NCBI RefSeq assembly: GCF_003149535.1
Contig: NZ_QGDB01000002.1
Location: 124,001-188,000, forward strand
Length of the DNA: 64,000 bases
Reading direction: 5' to 3'
Source: Falsochrobactrum shanghaiense
Lineage (GTDB): Bacteria > Pseudomonadota > Alphaproteobacteria > Rhizobiales > Rhizobiaceae
The notes beneath the pieces were generated by a model. It was not told where the DNA came from. It did not search any database and saw nothing but the letters and a program-made list of their open reading frames with translations. This document shows, piece by piece, positions 1-9,200 of this stretch (positions are counted from its first letter, which is position 1; each line of letters opens with the position of its first letter). Made by a program: the position numbers and the translations under genes.

Positions 1-796
1 CATTGATTACATGGGCCTGTCCGCTCATCAGCGCCGCCATGCGAGCCGTAGTGTCTTCCATGGCAATGGTTTCAACCGAATCGACATTGGCGCGGTCCGG
101 GTGCCAGTAATTTGGATTGCGGCGGGTGAGCGCCCGCACGCCGGGCTGGAAATCTTCCAGAATGAATGCGCCGGTGCCGATACCCTTGTCGAAATCTTCG
201 CCTTCCGGCCCGATGCCGAGGTGATAATCGACGAAAGCCGCCGGGAAATCGACATTGCCTGCATCAAGCGTGACGGTGATTTCATGGGTGTCGGAAGCAA
301 CAATATCCGTGACCGCGAGCAAGACGCCCTTGCCGCCCGACTTGGTGTCGTCGCCGCGATGATGATTGAGCGAATAGACCACATCCCTGGCGGTCAGTTC
401 CTTGCCATTATGGAAGGTCACACCCTTGCGCAGACGGAATACCCATTTGCTGGCATCGGCATTGGCCGGTTCCCAGCTTTCCACCAAAGCGCCGGTGAGC
501 TTTCCATCGGGGCCAAGCTCCAGCAGCGTGTTGAAGAGCTGGAAGCCGACCGTATACATATATGCCATCGTATAGGAGGCCGGATCGAGATGGTCCGAGC
601 TGGAGGCCGAATGCATGGCGATAACCAGATGCCCGCCCTTGCCGGGCTTTGCATCCTGCGCGCGCGCCCGAGTGGGCAGCAGCAGCCCCGATGCGCTCAT
701 GCCGAAGCCGGCAGCGACGGCTGCTCCGGCTGTCATGCCGAGAAACTGCCGCCGCGAGGGTTGCAATGAAACGATCGGAGTTTTCTGATGGGACAT
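1..796 (-). CDS. Peptide/nickel-type ABC transporter substrate-binding protein, 5' part (runs off the window)
   Basis: Periplasmic solute-binding protein of the SBP_bac_5 (DppA/OppA) family, which delivers a peptide or related solute to an ABC importer. Only about 265 N-terminal residues are inside the window. The start ATG is at 794-796. A twin-arginine signal is visible (S-R-R-Q-F-L at residues 14-19, hydrophobic stretch, likely cut after A46 in ARA-Q), so the protein is probably exported folded by Tat. Family features follow: an LDPA segment, the W-x-F-x-L-R-x-G-V-x-F-H-x-G motif and A-x-D-V-x-Y-S-L. The transporter subunits must lie to the left, outside the window. Substrate unknown. Confidence 0.9.
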   Translation of the reverse strand, partial: MSHQKTPIVSLQPSRRQFLGMTAGAAVAAGFGMSASGLLLPTRARAQDAKPGKGGHLVIAMHSASSSDHLDPASYTMAYMYTVGFQLFNTLLELGPDGKLTGALVESWEPANADASKWVFRLRKGVTFHNGKELTARDVVYSLNHHRGDDTKSGGKGVLLAVTDIVASDTHEITVTLDAGNVDFPAAFVDYHLGIGPEGEDFDKGIGTGAFILEDFQPGVRALTRRNPNYWHPDRANVDSVETIAMEDTTARMAALMSGQAHVIN

Positions 797-929
797 GGCT
801 TACACTTTAACGCTTGAGATTTTTCATACAGCTTTGTCAGGCTTGTTAATCTCATTGGAAGGAATCCTCAACAAGCAATAAATAAAATAATCTCTCGGCT
901 CCGATTAGAATATTATTCCAACCGGAGAG

Positions 930-1647
930 ATCGGGCATCTGGTTCAGGCTGGCGAGATTATGCGGCTCGCGCTATGTTCGTCCTCCGATCATTTTCGGCG
1001 ATGTTTCGCGCCCTGAACCGATGACCGTCGGCTGGTGGCAATATGCCCAGTCCCTGACCACGCGTCCCGTCAAGTCCATGCTGACCGGCCCTGTGACCAT
1101 CCTCAACTGGTCGTTTGTTCGCAATGATATTGCACGCGCGCAAACCTGTCGCCAGATTGCATTCGCCATTCGCGACGAGGTTGTCGATCTTGAAAAAGCA
1201 GACGCCGTCATGGTTCAGATCGATGAAGCCGCCCTGCGCGAGGGGCTTCCGCTGCGTCGTTCGGAATGGAAAACCTATCTGAACTGGGCCGTGGAATGTT
1301 TCCGCATCTGCGCAAGCGGTGTTTCCGGCCATACGCAGATTCACACGCATATGTGCTATTCGGAATTCAATGACATTATCGACGCGATCGCGGATGGAAT
1401 TGCTCGATGCATTCAAGTCCTTCAAATATCCAAATGAAATCGGGCCGGGTGTTTGCGATATTCACTCGCCCCGCGTGCCCGGCGTCCCGGAATGACCGTT
1501 CTTCTCTCGCTTGCGCGTGAGAGGCTGTCCGACCGCCAGCTTTGAGTTAATCCCGATTGCGGGTTGAAGACACGAAAATGGGAAGAAGTCCGCCCGGCAC
1601 TCATCAATATGGTGGCCGCAGCCAAGGCGCTGCGCGCGCAGGCATAG
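930..1647 (+). pseudogene. metE: Decayed metE (cobalamin-independent methionine synthase) C-terminal relic
   Basis: Translation in shifting frames gives clear MetE C-terminal blocks: [17 protein letters not shown] near 965-1015, then the catalytic-domain blocks [37 protein letters not shown] and [17 protein letters not shown] at 1021-1395. Next comes a frame jump to [20 protein letters not shown] from about 1398, and finally [19 protein letters not shown] ending at the TAG at 1645-1647. Against the family, about 15 codons (the ALDADVITIETSRSD block) are missing near 1395, a TGA has replaced a conserved Trp near 1545, and the whole N-terminal half is gone. It cannot make an active enzyme. Confidence 0.9.
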
Positions 1648-1659
1648 GCTTGAGAGATG

Positions 1660-1684
1660 CCCTCGTGCCGTCCCGGCACGAGGG
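1660..1684 (+). terminator. Rho-independent-like hairpin after the metE relic
   Basis: Perfect 11-bp stem (1660-1670 with 1674-1684), 3-base loop, followed by TTTCTG. It sits 12 bases after the relic stop codon and is probably the surviving metE terminator. Confidence 0.75.
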
Positions 1685-1904
1685 TTTCTGTGTCGCATCG
1701 TCGCGCAACTTCACGATTTTTTCAATAATCTTTTCATAGTATTATCTTGACGGCTTCTAAAGAGAATATAGGCTAAGACAGAAGCGGCCTTTATGTTTGC
1801 ACGCGATAGAATTTTCGCTTTGAAATGCAAAAACGGCGTGGGAAAGTGATACTCTGCTTTCATCGCTTTCAAGTTCGCTTCAAAGCATCCTGAGGAGGTT
1901 ACCC
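1685..1904 (+). promoter_or_regulatory. Leader region of the dehydrogenase operon
   Basis: AT-richer stretch without a convincing gene. A possible promoter is TTGACG at 1747-1752 with a weak -10 near 1767-1774 (TATAGGCT). A very strong Shine-Dalgarno sequence (GAGGAGG near 1891-1898) precedes the short reading frame at 1905. Promoter assignment is by eye only. Confidence 0.3.
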
Positions 1905-2015
1905 ATGGCAGACGAAGACAAGCCCCATGCCGGGCATTGCACCGCTTTCATCAAGCTGTCCGGTGCTCCCGCTCCAGGCGAACGCCTTCCCCTTTTGATC
2001 CTACAGGAAGCATGA
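1905..2015 (+). CDS. Possible 36-residue leader peptide
   Basis: ATG at 1905 lies 6-7 bases after a near-perfect GAGGAGG ribosome-binding site and opens a 36-codon frame ending at TGA 2013-2015. The peptide has no recognisable domain, signal or membrane segment. It precedes the dehydrogenase small-subunit gene by about 110 bases. It could be a translated leader, the remnant 5' end of a lost gene, or chance; the strong ribosome-binding site is the only real support. Confidence 0.3.
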   Translation: MADEDKPHAGHCTAFIKLSGAPAPGERLPLLILQEA

Positions 2016-2128
2016 CAAGAGCGTGAAAAAGAGCGGTCTGCGGCTGTTTGCAAACAGCGGCCCGATTTCAATTCATGACGCGCAGCGGCCTCTGGTGCCG
2101 CTTCGGGTCCGTACTGAACGAGGGGACT

Positions 2129-2638
2129 ATGAACAAGCGCATTGATGACGGCGATCAGCCGGATACGACAAGACGTGTGCTGCTTTTTGGACTGGTTTCG
2201 GCCTATACCGCAACCCTTGTTCCCTGGGCGATGGCGCAGGAAGCGGCGGATGCCGATGAGGGCGCATTTCTGGCGTTGTCGGCCATTCTGGTCGGACGCC
2301 AGTCGCTTGATGCGGCACAGGCGCAGCGGCTTTACGCGGCCCTTGTCGAAGACGATCCCGGCTTTCCAGCGGCGGCGAAAGCGCTTCTTGCCCTGATCGA
2401 AGAGCGCAGGATCGACCCGATGCAATTGCAAACCATACTTGACGACGAAAAGTCGCCGCTTGTGGCCTTGCCGCGGCGGATCGTAACCGCCTGGTATATG
2501 GGCATTGTGGGTGAGGGCGCGAAAGCGCGTGCTCTTGCCTATGAAACGGCGCTGAACGCACAAGTGGTCGGCGATGTGCTGAAACCGCCAACCTATTCTT
2601 ACGGCGCCTATGGCAGCTGGACGAGCAAACCAATCTAA
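2129..2638 (+). CDS. Membrane-bound sugar/alcohol dehydrogenase small (gamma) subunit, FAD-SLDH type
   Basis: 169-residue subunit of a three-part periplasmic dehydrogenase (sorbitol/gluconate/FAD-glucose dehydrogenase class). The chosen ATG follows GAGGGG; an upstream in-frame ATG at 2048 has no comparable site. The N-terminus carries a twin-arginine signal (T-R-R-V-L-L-F-G around residues 14-21, cleavage likely after the AMA-Q of PWAMAQ). In this family the small subunit supplies the Tat signal, and the signal-less flavoprotein is carried out with it as a complex. Ten bases separate it from the flavoprotein gene, consistent with one operon. The substrate cannot be read from the sequence. Confidence 0.85.
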   Translation: MNKRIDDGDQPDTTRRVLLFGLVSAYTATLVPWAMAQEAADADEGAFLALSAILVGRQSLDAAQAQRLYAALVEDDPGFPAAAKALLALIEERRIDPMQLQTILDDEKSPLVALPRRIVTAWYMGIVGEGAKARALAYETALNAQVVGDVLKPPTYSYGAYGSWTSKPI

Positions 2639-2648
2639 GGAAAAAGCC

Positions 2649-4280
2649 ATGGCGGATAATTTATCAGCGGATTTCGTCGTTGTCGGTTCAGGCATTATCG
2701 GATCGCTTGTGGCGCGCAAGCTCGCGCTGGCCGGGGCGTCGGTGATTATTCTTGAGGCGGGACCGCGCGTGACGCGCGAGGAACTGGTGGCGCGCTTTCG
2801 CAATTCTCCGCGCCGCAGCGACTGGATGTCGCCCTATCCCTCCGTGCCGTGGGCGCCGCACCCGATCTATCAGCCAGAGCCGAACAATCATATCGTTCAG
2901 GCCGGACCCTACCCCTACGCAGCCGAATATATAAGGCAGGTGGGGGGCACGACATGGCACTGGGCGGCACATGCCTGGCGCAATGTGCCCAATGATTTCA
3001 AGATCAAAAGCCTATATGACGTCGGCGTCGACTGGCCCTTCGGCTATGACGATCTTGAGCCTTTCTATCAGGAAGCCGAAGAGCTTATGGGAGTTTCGGG
3101 TGCGGACAATACCGGTTCGCCGCGCAGCCAGCCGTTCCCGATGGAACCGGTCGCAGAACCTTATGCCATGCGCCGGCTGCGCGAGCGGCTCGCGCCCGAT
3201 TATGAAGTCGTGTCCAACACCACAGCGCGCAACAGCCGCCCCTATGACGGACGGCCTGCCTGCTGCGGCAATAATTCCTGCCAGCCGATCTGCCCGATCG
3301 ATGCGCAATATCATGGCGGCCTGTCGGCTGATGCCGCCGAGGCGGCGGGGGCGAAGCTGATCCCCAATGCCAATGTCTACAAGCTCGAACATGACGAGAA
3401 GGGCAATATTACCGCAGCGCTTTATTATGACCCGGACAAGGGCACCCACCGCGTGACCGGCAAGACCTTCATCGTCGCCGCCAACGGTATTGAAAGCCCG
3501 CGCCTGCTGCTCTTGTCGTCGAGCGACAAATATCCGAACGGCCTTGCCAACAGTTCTGATATGGTTGGCCGCAACCTGATGGACCATCCAAGCACGTCGC
3601 TGACCTTCGATGCCGACGAGGATGTCTGGCTGGGGCGCGGGCCGCAAAGCCCCAGTTCCATCAACATCATGCGCGACGGTGCCTTCCGTTCCGAACATTC
3701 GCCATACCGGCTCGATTTCACCAATATCTCGCGTGTCGACGGCGTCACGCGCAGCCTGATCGGCGCGGGCGTCTATGGGGCGGAGCTTGAAAAACGCCTC
3801 CGTCACAGTGCTGCGCGCGAAATGAACGTGAAGAATGTGCTTGAAGTGCTGCCGGACCCGGAGCGCAGGATCAAGCTGAGTTCCGAGAAGGACGCCATGG
3901 GCCTTCCCAAGCCGGAGGCGCATTATTCGATCGACGATTATACCCGCCGGGGGCATGAGCGCTCGCAGCAGGATTTCCGCCGCATCGCCGAGTTGATGGG
4001 CGGCACCAATCTGCGCTTCAGCAAGGAAGGCGAGTTCGCTAACAACCAGCATATTTGCGGCACGCTCAGCATGGGCAACGACCCCAAAACCTCGGTCTGT
4101 GATCAATGGGGTCGCGCGCACGATCATGAGAACCTGTTTTTCGCCAGTACGGCGGTTCTGCCGACCTCCTCGACCTGTAACTCGACGGAAAACGGTCTGG
4201 CGGTGGCGCTGCGTTCGGTCGCTCATATTCTGGAACAGCAGGGCGCGTCGCTCAATGTAAACGGGGGAGCAAAGTCATGA
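2649..4280 (+). CDS. GMC-family FAD dehydrogenase, large catalytic subunit
   Basis: 543-residue flavoprotein that oxidises a sugar, polyol or sugar acid at the periplasmic face and passes electrons to the cytochrome subunit. The start ATG is near AAGGAAAAA; an upstream in-frame extension would overlap the small subunit. Visible features: an N-terminal FAD Rossmann motif (V-V-G-S-G-I-I-G-S), E-A-G-P, the GMC C-terminal block with N-Q-H-I-C-G-T near residue 465, and T-x-P-T-S-S-T-C-N-S-T-E-N-G close to the end. Cysteines 205, 206 and 211 form the CC-x4-C pattern that binds a 3Fe-4S cluster in Burkholderia FAD-glucose dehydrogenase. It lacks its own signal, as expected for a partner of the Tat small subunit. 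It overlaps the cytochrome gene by 4 bases (ATGA). Confidence 0.92.
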   Translation: MADNLSADFVVVGSGIIGSLVARKLALAGASVIILEAGPRVTREELVARFRNSPRRSDWMSPYPSVPWAPHPIYQPEPNNHIVQAGPYPYAAEYIRQVGGTTWHWAAHAWRNVPNDFKIKSLYDVGVDWPFGYDDLEPFYQEAEELMGVSGADNTGSPRSQPFPMEPVAEPYAMRRLRERLAPDYEVVSNTTARNSRPYDGRPACCGNNSCQPICPIDAQYHGGLSADAAEAAGAKLIPNANVYKLEHDEKGNITAALYYDPDKGTHRVTGKTFIVAANGIESPRLLLLSSSDKYPNGLANSSDMVGRNLMDHPSTSLTFDADEDVWLGRGPQSPSSINIMRDGAFRSEHSPYRLDFTNISRVDGVTRSLIGAGVYGAELEKRLRHSAAREMNVKNVLEVLPDPERRIKLSSEKDAMGLPKPEAHYSIDDYTRRGHERSQQDFRRIAELMGGTNLRFSKEGEFANNQHICGTLSMGNDPKTSVCDQWGRAHDHENLFFASTAVLPTSSTCNSTENGLAVALRSVAHILEQQGASLNVNGGAKS

Positions 4281-5668
4281 GCCGTATTCTGTCCCGACTA
4301 TCCGCTCGCCTCGCCGCTTTGCTCGCATTGCCGGTTTGTGCTTCCTTTCTTGCAATTCCGGCGCTTGCGGCGGATGCAGACCTGATCGCGCGCGGCAAAT
4401 ATGTCGCCACCGCATCCGACTGCGTGGCCTGCCATACGGCGCACGGCGGCCAGCCCATGGCGGGGGGCCTGCCGCTCGCAACCCCCATCGGCGCGATCAT
4501 GTCGACCAATATCACGCCCTCGAAAGAAAACGGCATCGGCAATTATACGCTGGAGCAGTTCGATGCGGCGGTGCGTAAGGGCGTGCGTGGGGATGGCAAG
4601 CATCTTTATCCCGCCATGCCCTATACGTCCTATGCGTTGCTGAGCGATGAGGATGTCGCGGCGCTCTATGCCTATTTCATGGAAGGCGTCGAGCCGGTGG
4701 AGACGCGTCCGCCGGAGACGAAACTGCCATTTCCATTCAATATCCGCCTGTCGATGGCGGCGTGGAATATGCTGTTTTTACAAAACGGTCCCTATAAGCC
4801 CGATCCGGCGCAGAATGATGAATGGAATCGCGGTGCCTATCTGGTGCAGGGAGCAGCGCATTGCGGCACCTGTCATACGCCGCGCAATCTTTTCATGGCC
4901 GAGCAGACTTCGCGCGAAATGGCGGGCGCGGACATCGGCCCATGGCATGCGCCCAATATCACATCGGATGCCAATAGCGGCATCGGCGGCTGGAGCGTGG
5001 AGGAACTTGTCGCCTATATGAAACATGGCCATATCGCAAAAAGCCAGGCGGCAGGCCCGATGGCGGAAGCGGTTGATCACAGTTTCCGCTTCATGACCGA
5101 CGAAGACGTGAAGGCCATGGCGGTTTATCTGAAAACCGTCGCGCCGGTACGTGACGCAGCCGATACGCAGCCGGTCTTTTCGTGGGGCAAGCCGTCCGAC
5201 GAACTGGCAAGCATCCGTGGCGTGGCCTGGCCGCAGGATCACGATACATTAAGCGGAGCGCAGCTTTATGATGCCTATTGCGCGACCTGCCATCAGGCAG
5301 ACGGGCAGGGCAGCAGGGGCTTGCCGTCGCTGGTGCATAATACTGCACTTGGCCGGGAGAACACCAACAATCTCGTCATGGTGATACTGGAAGGCTTGCG
5401 GCGGCAACCCGATGTGCTGATGCCGGGCTTCGGCAAGGAATTGTCGGATAAGCAGGTTGCGACGCTGAGCAATTATCTGATCGGGCATTTCGGCAATCCC
5501 GCCGCCAAGGTCACGACGGAACAGGTCGCGCAGTTGCGCGCTGGCGGAGCAAGCTCCGACTGGCTGATCTGGGCCGCTCGAATTGGTCTGGCTGTCGGTG
5601 TACTCGTTGTTCTCGGCATTCTGTCGGCTTTGCTTGTGCGCCGCAACCGGAAGCGTTCAGCCGCATAA
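4277..5668 (+). CDS. Triheme cytochrome c subunit of membrane-bound dehydrogenase
   Basis: 463-residue electron-transfer subunit that takes electrons from the flavoprotein and hands them to ubiquinone or the respiratory chain. Three CxxCH haem c motifs start at residues 49 (CVACH), 196 (CGTCH) and 335 (CATCH). A Sec-type signal peptide spans about residues 1-35 and a single C-terminal membrane anchor lies near residues 430-455, followed by R-R-N-R-K-R. Length and three-haem layout match the gluconate/sorbitol dehydrogenase cytochrome family. It is translationally coupled to the flavoprotein by the ATGA overlap. Confidence 0.92.
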   Translation: MSRILSRLSARLAALLALPVCASFLAIPALAADADLIARGKYVATASDCVACHTAHGGQPMAGGLPLATPIGAIMSTNITPSKENGIGNYTLEQFDAAVRKGVRGDGKHLYPAMPYTSYALLSDEDVAALYAYFMEGVEPVETRPPETKLPFPFNIRLSMAAWNMLFLQNGPYKPDPAQNDEWNRGAYLVQGAAHCGTCHTPRNLFMAEQTSREMAGADIGPWHAPNITSDANSGIGGWSVEELVAYMKHGHIAKSQAAGPMAEAVDHSFRFMTDEDVKAMAVYLKTVAPVRDAADTQPVFSWGKPSDELASIRGVAWPQDHDTLSGAQLYDAYCATCHQADGQGSRGLPSLVHNTALGRENTNNLVMVILEGLRRQPDVLMPGFGKELSDKQVATLSNYLIGHFGNPAAKVTTEQVAQLRAGGASSDWLIWAARIGLAVGVLVVLGILSALLVRRNRKRSAA

Positions 5669-5704
5669 CTTTGAACGCAATAGTCCCGTTCTTACTGCAA
5701 GATG

Positions 5705-5737
5705 CAGGGAAATCAGTTCACCGGACTGGTTTCCCTG
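5705..5737 (+). terminator. Terminator of the dehydrogenase operon
   Basis: 13-bp stem with one mismatch (5705-5717 with 5725-5737) and a 7-base loop, followed by TTTGTCTTCTTG. It lies 37 bases after the cytochrome stop. Confidence 0.75.
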
Positions 5738-6290
5738 TTTGTCTTCTTGTGTGGGAAGGATGCGAAAATACAATTACCGGGTGTAATTCAGGCGATCCCG
5801 CCCAAATGCAAACCGCTTCGGGCTGGTCCATTCGAGAATGTAATTTCAATCCTTAGTGGGTAATAGACGGATATTGGATTTACCGGAGGTTGATGTCGTT
5901 CACCAGAGTCATCCATATGAAGTATAAACAGTACATATCGGGTAAACTATGCACGGTTGCATTATAATTCTCTAATATAATTAATTACTACAATATAATG
6001 AATACGCCTGAATCTGATTTTACAATATACTTGCATTTTTATAATAATAACTTGCTATCAACTATTGCTCCTATACGATGCGCGCTGAACGGGACGGCGA
6101 ATCGGGAGGGTGGACAGGCACGGCTTTAATTGGTTTCGTCGCGACAGTGGCTCCGATAATCTCGCGTTTAACACTCCCCCCGGTGTTCCCCTTTGAGAAG
6201 ATATTGTGCGTTTGCGGCTTGCGGCGGTTTCAGCATCGCCGTGGATTCTGGCGGCATGGCGCGCAATTCAAAGCGGTAGCGGGATGAGAC
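5738..6290 (+). promoter_or_regulatory. Long AT-rich region before the giant autotransporter
   Basis: About 550 bases with no convincing gene. The stretch 5925-6065 is strikingly AT-rich against its surroundings (many TATAAT/AATATAAT-like words near 5965-6000 and 6040-6055), with more than one possible -10 box, then GC rises again toward 6291. A reading frame at 6078-6287 looks like chance. I read it as the promoter and regulatory region of the autotransporter; no clear operator was found. Confidence 0.45.
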
Positions 6291-9200
6291 ATGATGCAAT
6301 TGGATGCCAGGTCGACGCAGGAAGATAGCGCTCATCCCATTCTCAAACGAAGAAATCAGGCCCCCTCATCGCGCGAGCGCGCATTCCTGCGCCTGCTGCG
6401 CGGCGGGCGCATGACGAAATATAAGGGCGAGGTTGCCAGCTATGCGCCCTGTATGGGGGCAGTGGTTCTGGCCGTTGCGCGTTTGGCGCGTGCAAGCGTG
6501 CTTCCGGCAGCATTGCTGGCAGGGCTTATGCTTTATCCGGCTGCGGCCGCAGATCGATATTGGGACGCCAACCAGACCACGCCCGGATATGGCGGCGCAG
6601 GCACCTGGAACCTGACTTCATCCTTGTGGAGTCCAAACGCCGACGGTGTCAGCGGCCCCTATACGGCATGGAACGATGCGGCACTGGATACCGCGATTTT
6701 CGGGGGCACCGCGGGGACGGTAACTCTCGGCTCGCCCATCAGTGTGGGCGGTCTCACTTTCAACGTGGGCGGCTATACGCTCAACGGCAGCGTTCTGACG
6801 CTGGGCGGCGCAACGCCCACGATAGCTGCCAATAGCGGGACAACGACGATCAACTCGGTGCTCGCGGGGGCTTCCGGCTTCACGAAGGCTGGCAGTGGAA
6901 CGCTGGTTTTACGAGGTGCAAATACATTCACAGGCAATATCAATCTGCTTGCAGGTACGCTCGATATTAATGGCAATGCGGCGCTGGGTGCTGCTGCAAA
7001 TCGTGTCATTACAACACATGGTACGACATTCATTGCTTCCGGCGCCTTGAATGCCGCTCGTATTGTCGAATTGGGCAGTGGCAGTACGAAAATTGCTGGC
7101 AGCGGCGTAGGCTCGGCGCATTTCACCGGCATAGGCGGTCTTCAGGCGTTCAATGGCGTCACGCTCGATAATGACGCAAACGATTTCACCGGACAAATGA
7201 CGTTCTTCGTCAACGGTACGGCGTTTTTCACGTCGGTTCGCAATATCGGTGAGGCCAGTTCGCTCGGTCAGGGTATTGCTGCCAACGAACCCATTAAATT
7301 TACCGGGGCAGACCAATATTCCGACTCGTTAAGATACATTGGGACGGGGAATAGCTCCAACCGGAACTGGGAGTTTGCCAGCAGCGGTGGCACCTCGGGC
7401 AATAACTTCATAAATGCCGGCACGGGCACACTGACGCTGAGTGGCAATATAAACCTCAATATGCCATCAATTCGTCCCATGACATTTTCTGCTGATAGCG
7501 CCGATTTCGAGTTGCTGGGCGAGATCAGCGGTGCGACTGGTGCACCCGTGACCTTTGCAGGCAAGTCGGGCCGCATAATCACTTTGGGCAGTGCCAATAG
7601 CTATAGCGGCACAACCACCATTCGGGATCATGTGACCGTGCAGGCGAGCGTGCTGGCGGATACCGGCGTCAATAGCTCCTTCGGTACAGGCAGCAGCGGC
7701 GGTGTCCAGATTTCCAATGGCGGCGTGCTTAGCTATGTCGGCACGGGTTCAAGCAGCAATCTCGACTGGTCCATCAAGACAAACGGCAGCATTCTCAATG
7801 ATGGTTCCGGTGCTCTGGATTTAAGCGGCAATGCAGTGTTGTCGTCCGAGGTGGTCAGCGGCTTGCGGCTCGGCGGCGACTTCACCGGTACGAATACCTG
7901 GTCCGGCAATATTTCGGGCTCTGGAAAACTGGTAGGCAGTGGCGCCGGTAGATGGGTGCTGAGCGGGGATAATTCCGGGCGCACGGGCGCCATTGAAGTG
8001 CTCGGAGGCACTTTGAGCGCTGGCAGCGCCACGGCATTTGGTACGGTCACAGGTGTGACGGTCAATAGCGGCACGCTCGATATGGCTGGCCATGACCTGA
8101 TGACGCCGATCCTTTCAGGCACCGGCGGCACCATTGCTCTGGGGTCGGGCAATCTCACGGTCAGTACAACTGTAGAGCAGAGTTTTTCCGGCGAAATCAG
8201 TGGTACGGGCAGCCTGATCAAGGCCGGTACAGGCAAGCTGATCCTTGGCGGACAAAATAGCTATACCGGCGCAACCCAGATTGGCGGCGGCACCCTCTCG
8301 CTCGATTTCGCGGCGGATGGCGCTCCCGCGAGCAATATCATTTCCGCAAACTCGGCATTGAATCTGGCTGGCGGTGAGCTCAAAGTCATTGGTGCGGATG
8401 GCGCGGCCAACAGCCAGAGCTTTAACGGCCTCAATATCAATGCCGGCAGCAACCGCATCACCGCGACCTCCGGTGCGGGCGGCAGCATGAATGTCAGCTT
8501 CGGCACCATCAGCCACACGGGCGGCATCGTGGATTTCGCAACGCCAGCCAACGGCGATTTCACGACCACCAACACGGCGCTGGGCGGCTGGGCGACGGTC
8601 AATGGAGCCGATTACGCCAAGGTTGACGGCGAGGTCATCCGCGCCTTCGAGGAAGCGGATTATGTCGACAAGGATGATGCCGGTAGCTGGCGGACCGGTG
8701 AGGTTATCAGCGATACGGGCAACGCTGCAAACACACCCTTTTTCGGAACAGTCAGCAGCAGCCAGCAGCTTGGCGGATTGAAATATACCGCAGCCGCCGC
8801 CTCGACCGTGAATATTGCCGCTGGCCAGACGCTCGGTATCGATGGCACCATCATCGTTGCCGCCTCCGTTGGCGCAACCGGCAAGACCATAGCGGGCGGT
8901 TCGCTGACCGGCGGAGCAGGCGGCACTACGCTCGGCCTTCTGCATAACGGCACCGGTACATTCAATATCGCCTCCACTATCGTCGACAACGGAGCAGGCA
9001 CCGGTTTCGTCAAGGGTGGAAGTGGACTGGTGAGCCTGAGCGGAGCCAATCTTTATACGGGTGCGACGACGCTGAGCGGCGGAACGCTCGTGATCGATAC
9101 GGTCGCTAATAGCGGCACTGCGAGCAGCATTGGCGCGGCGTCGGCGGATTCCGCCAATTTGCTGATCGAAAGCGGAACGCTGCGTTATGAGGGTGCGACT

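Noticed and set aside
1880-2803. 307-codon minus-strand open frame over the dehydrogenase small subunit
   Set aside because: Arginine-rich antisense frame; the opposite strand holds a Tat-signal FAD-SLDH subunit in an obvious operon.
6078-6287. 69-codon frame just before the autotransporter
   Set aside because: No ribosome-binding site, no domain, and it sits in the probable promoter region.
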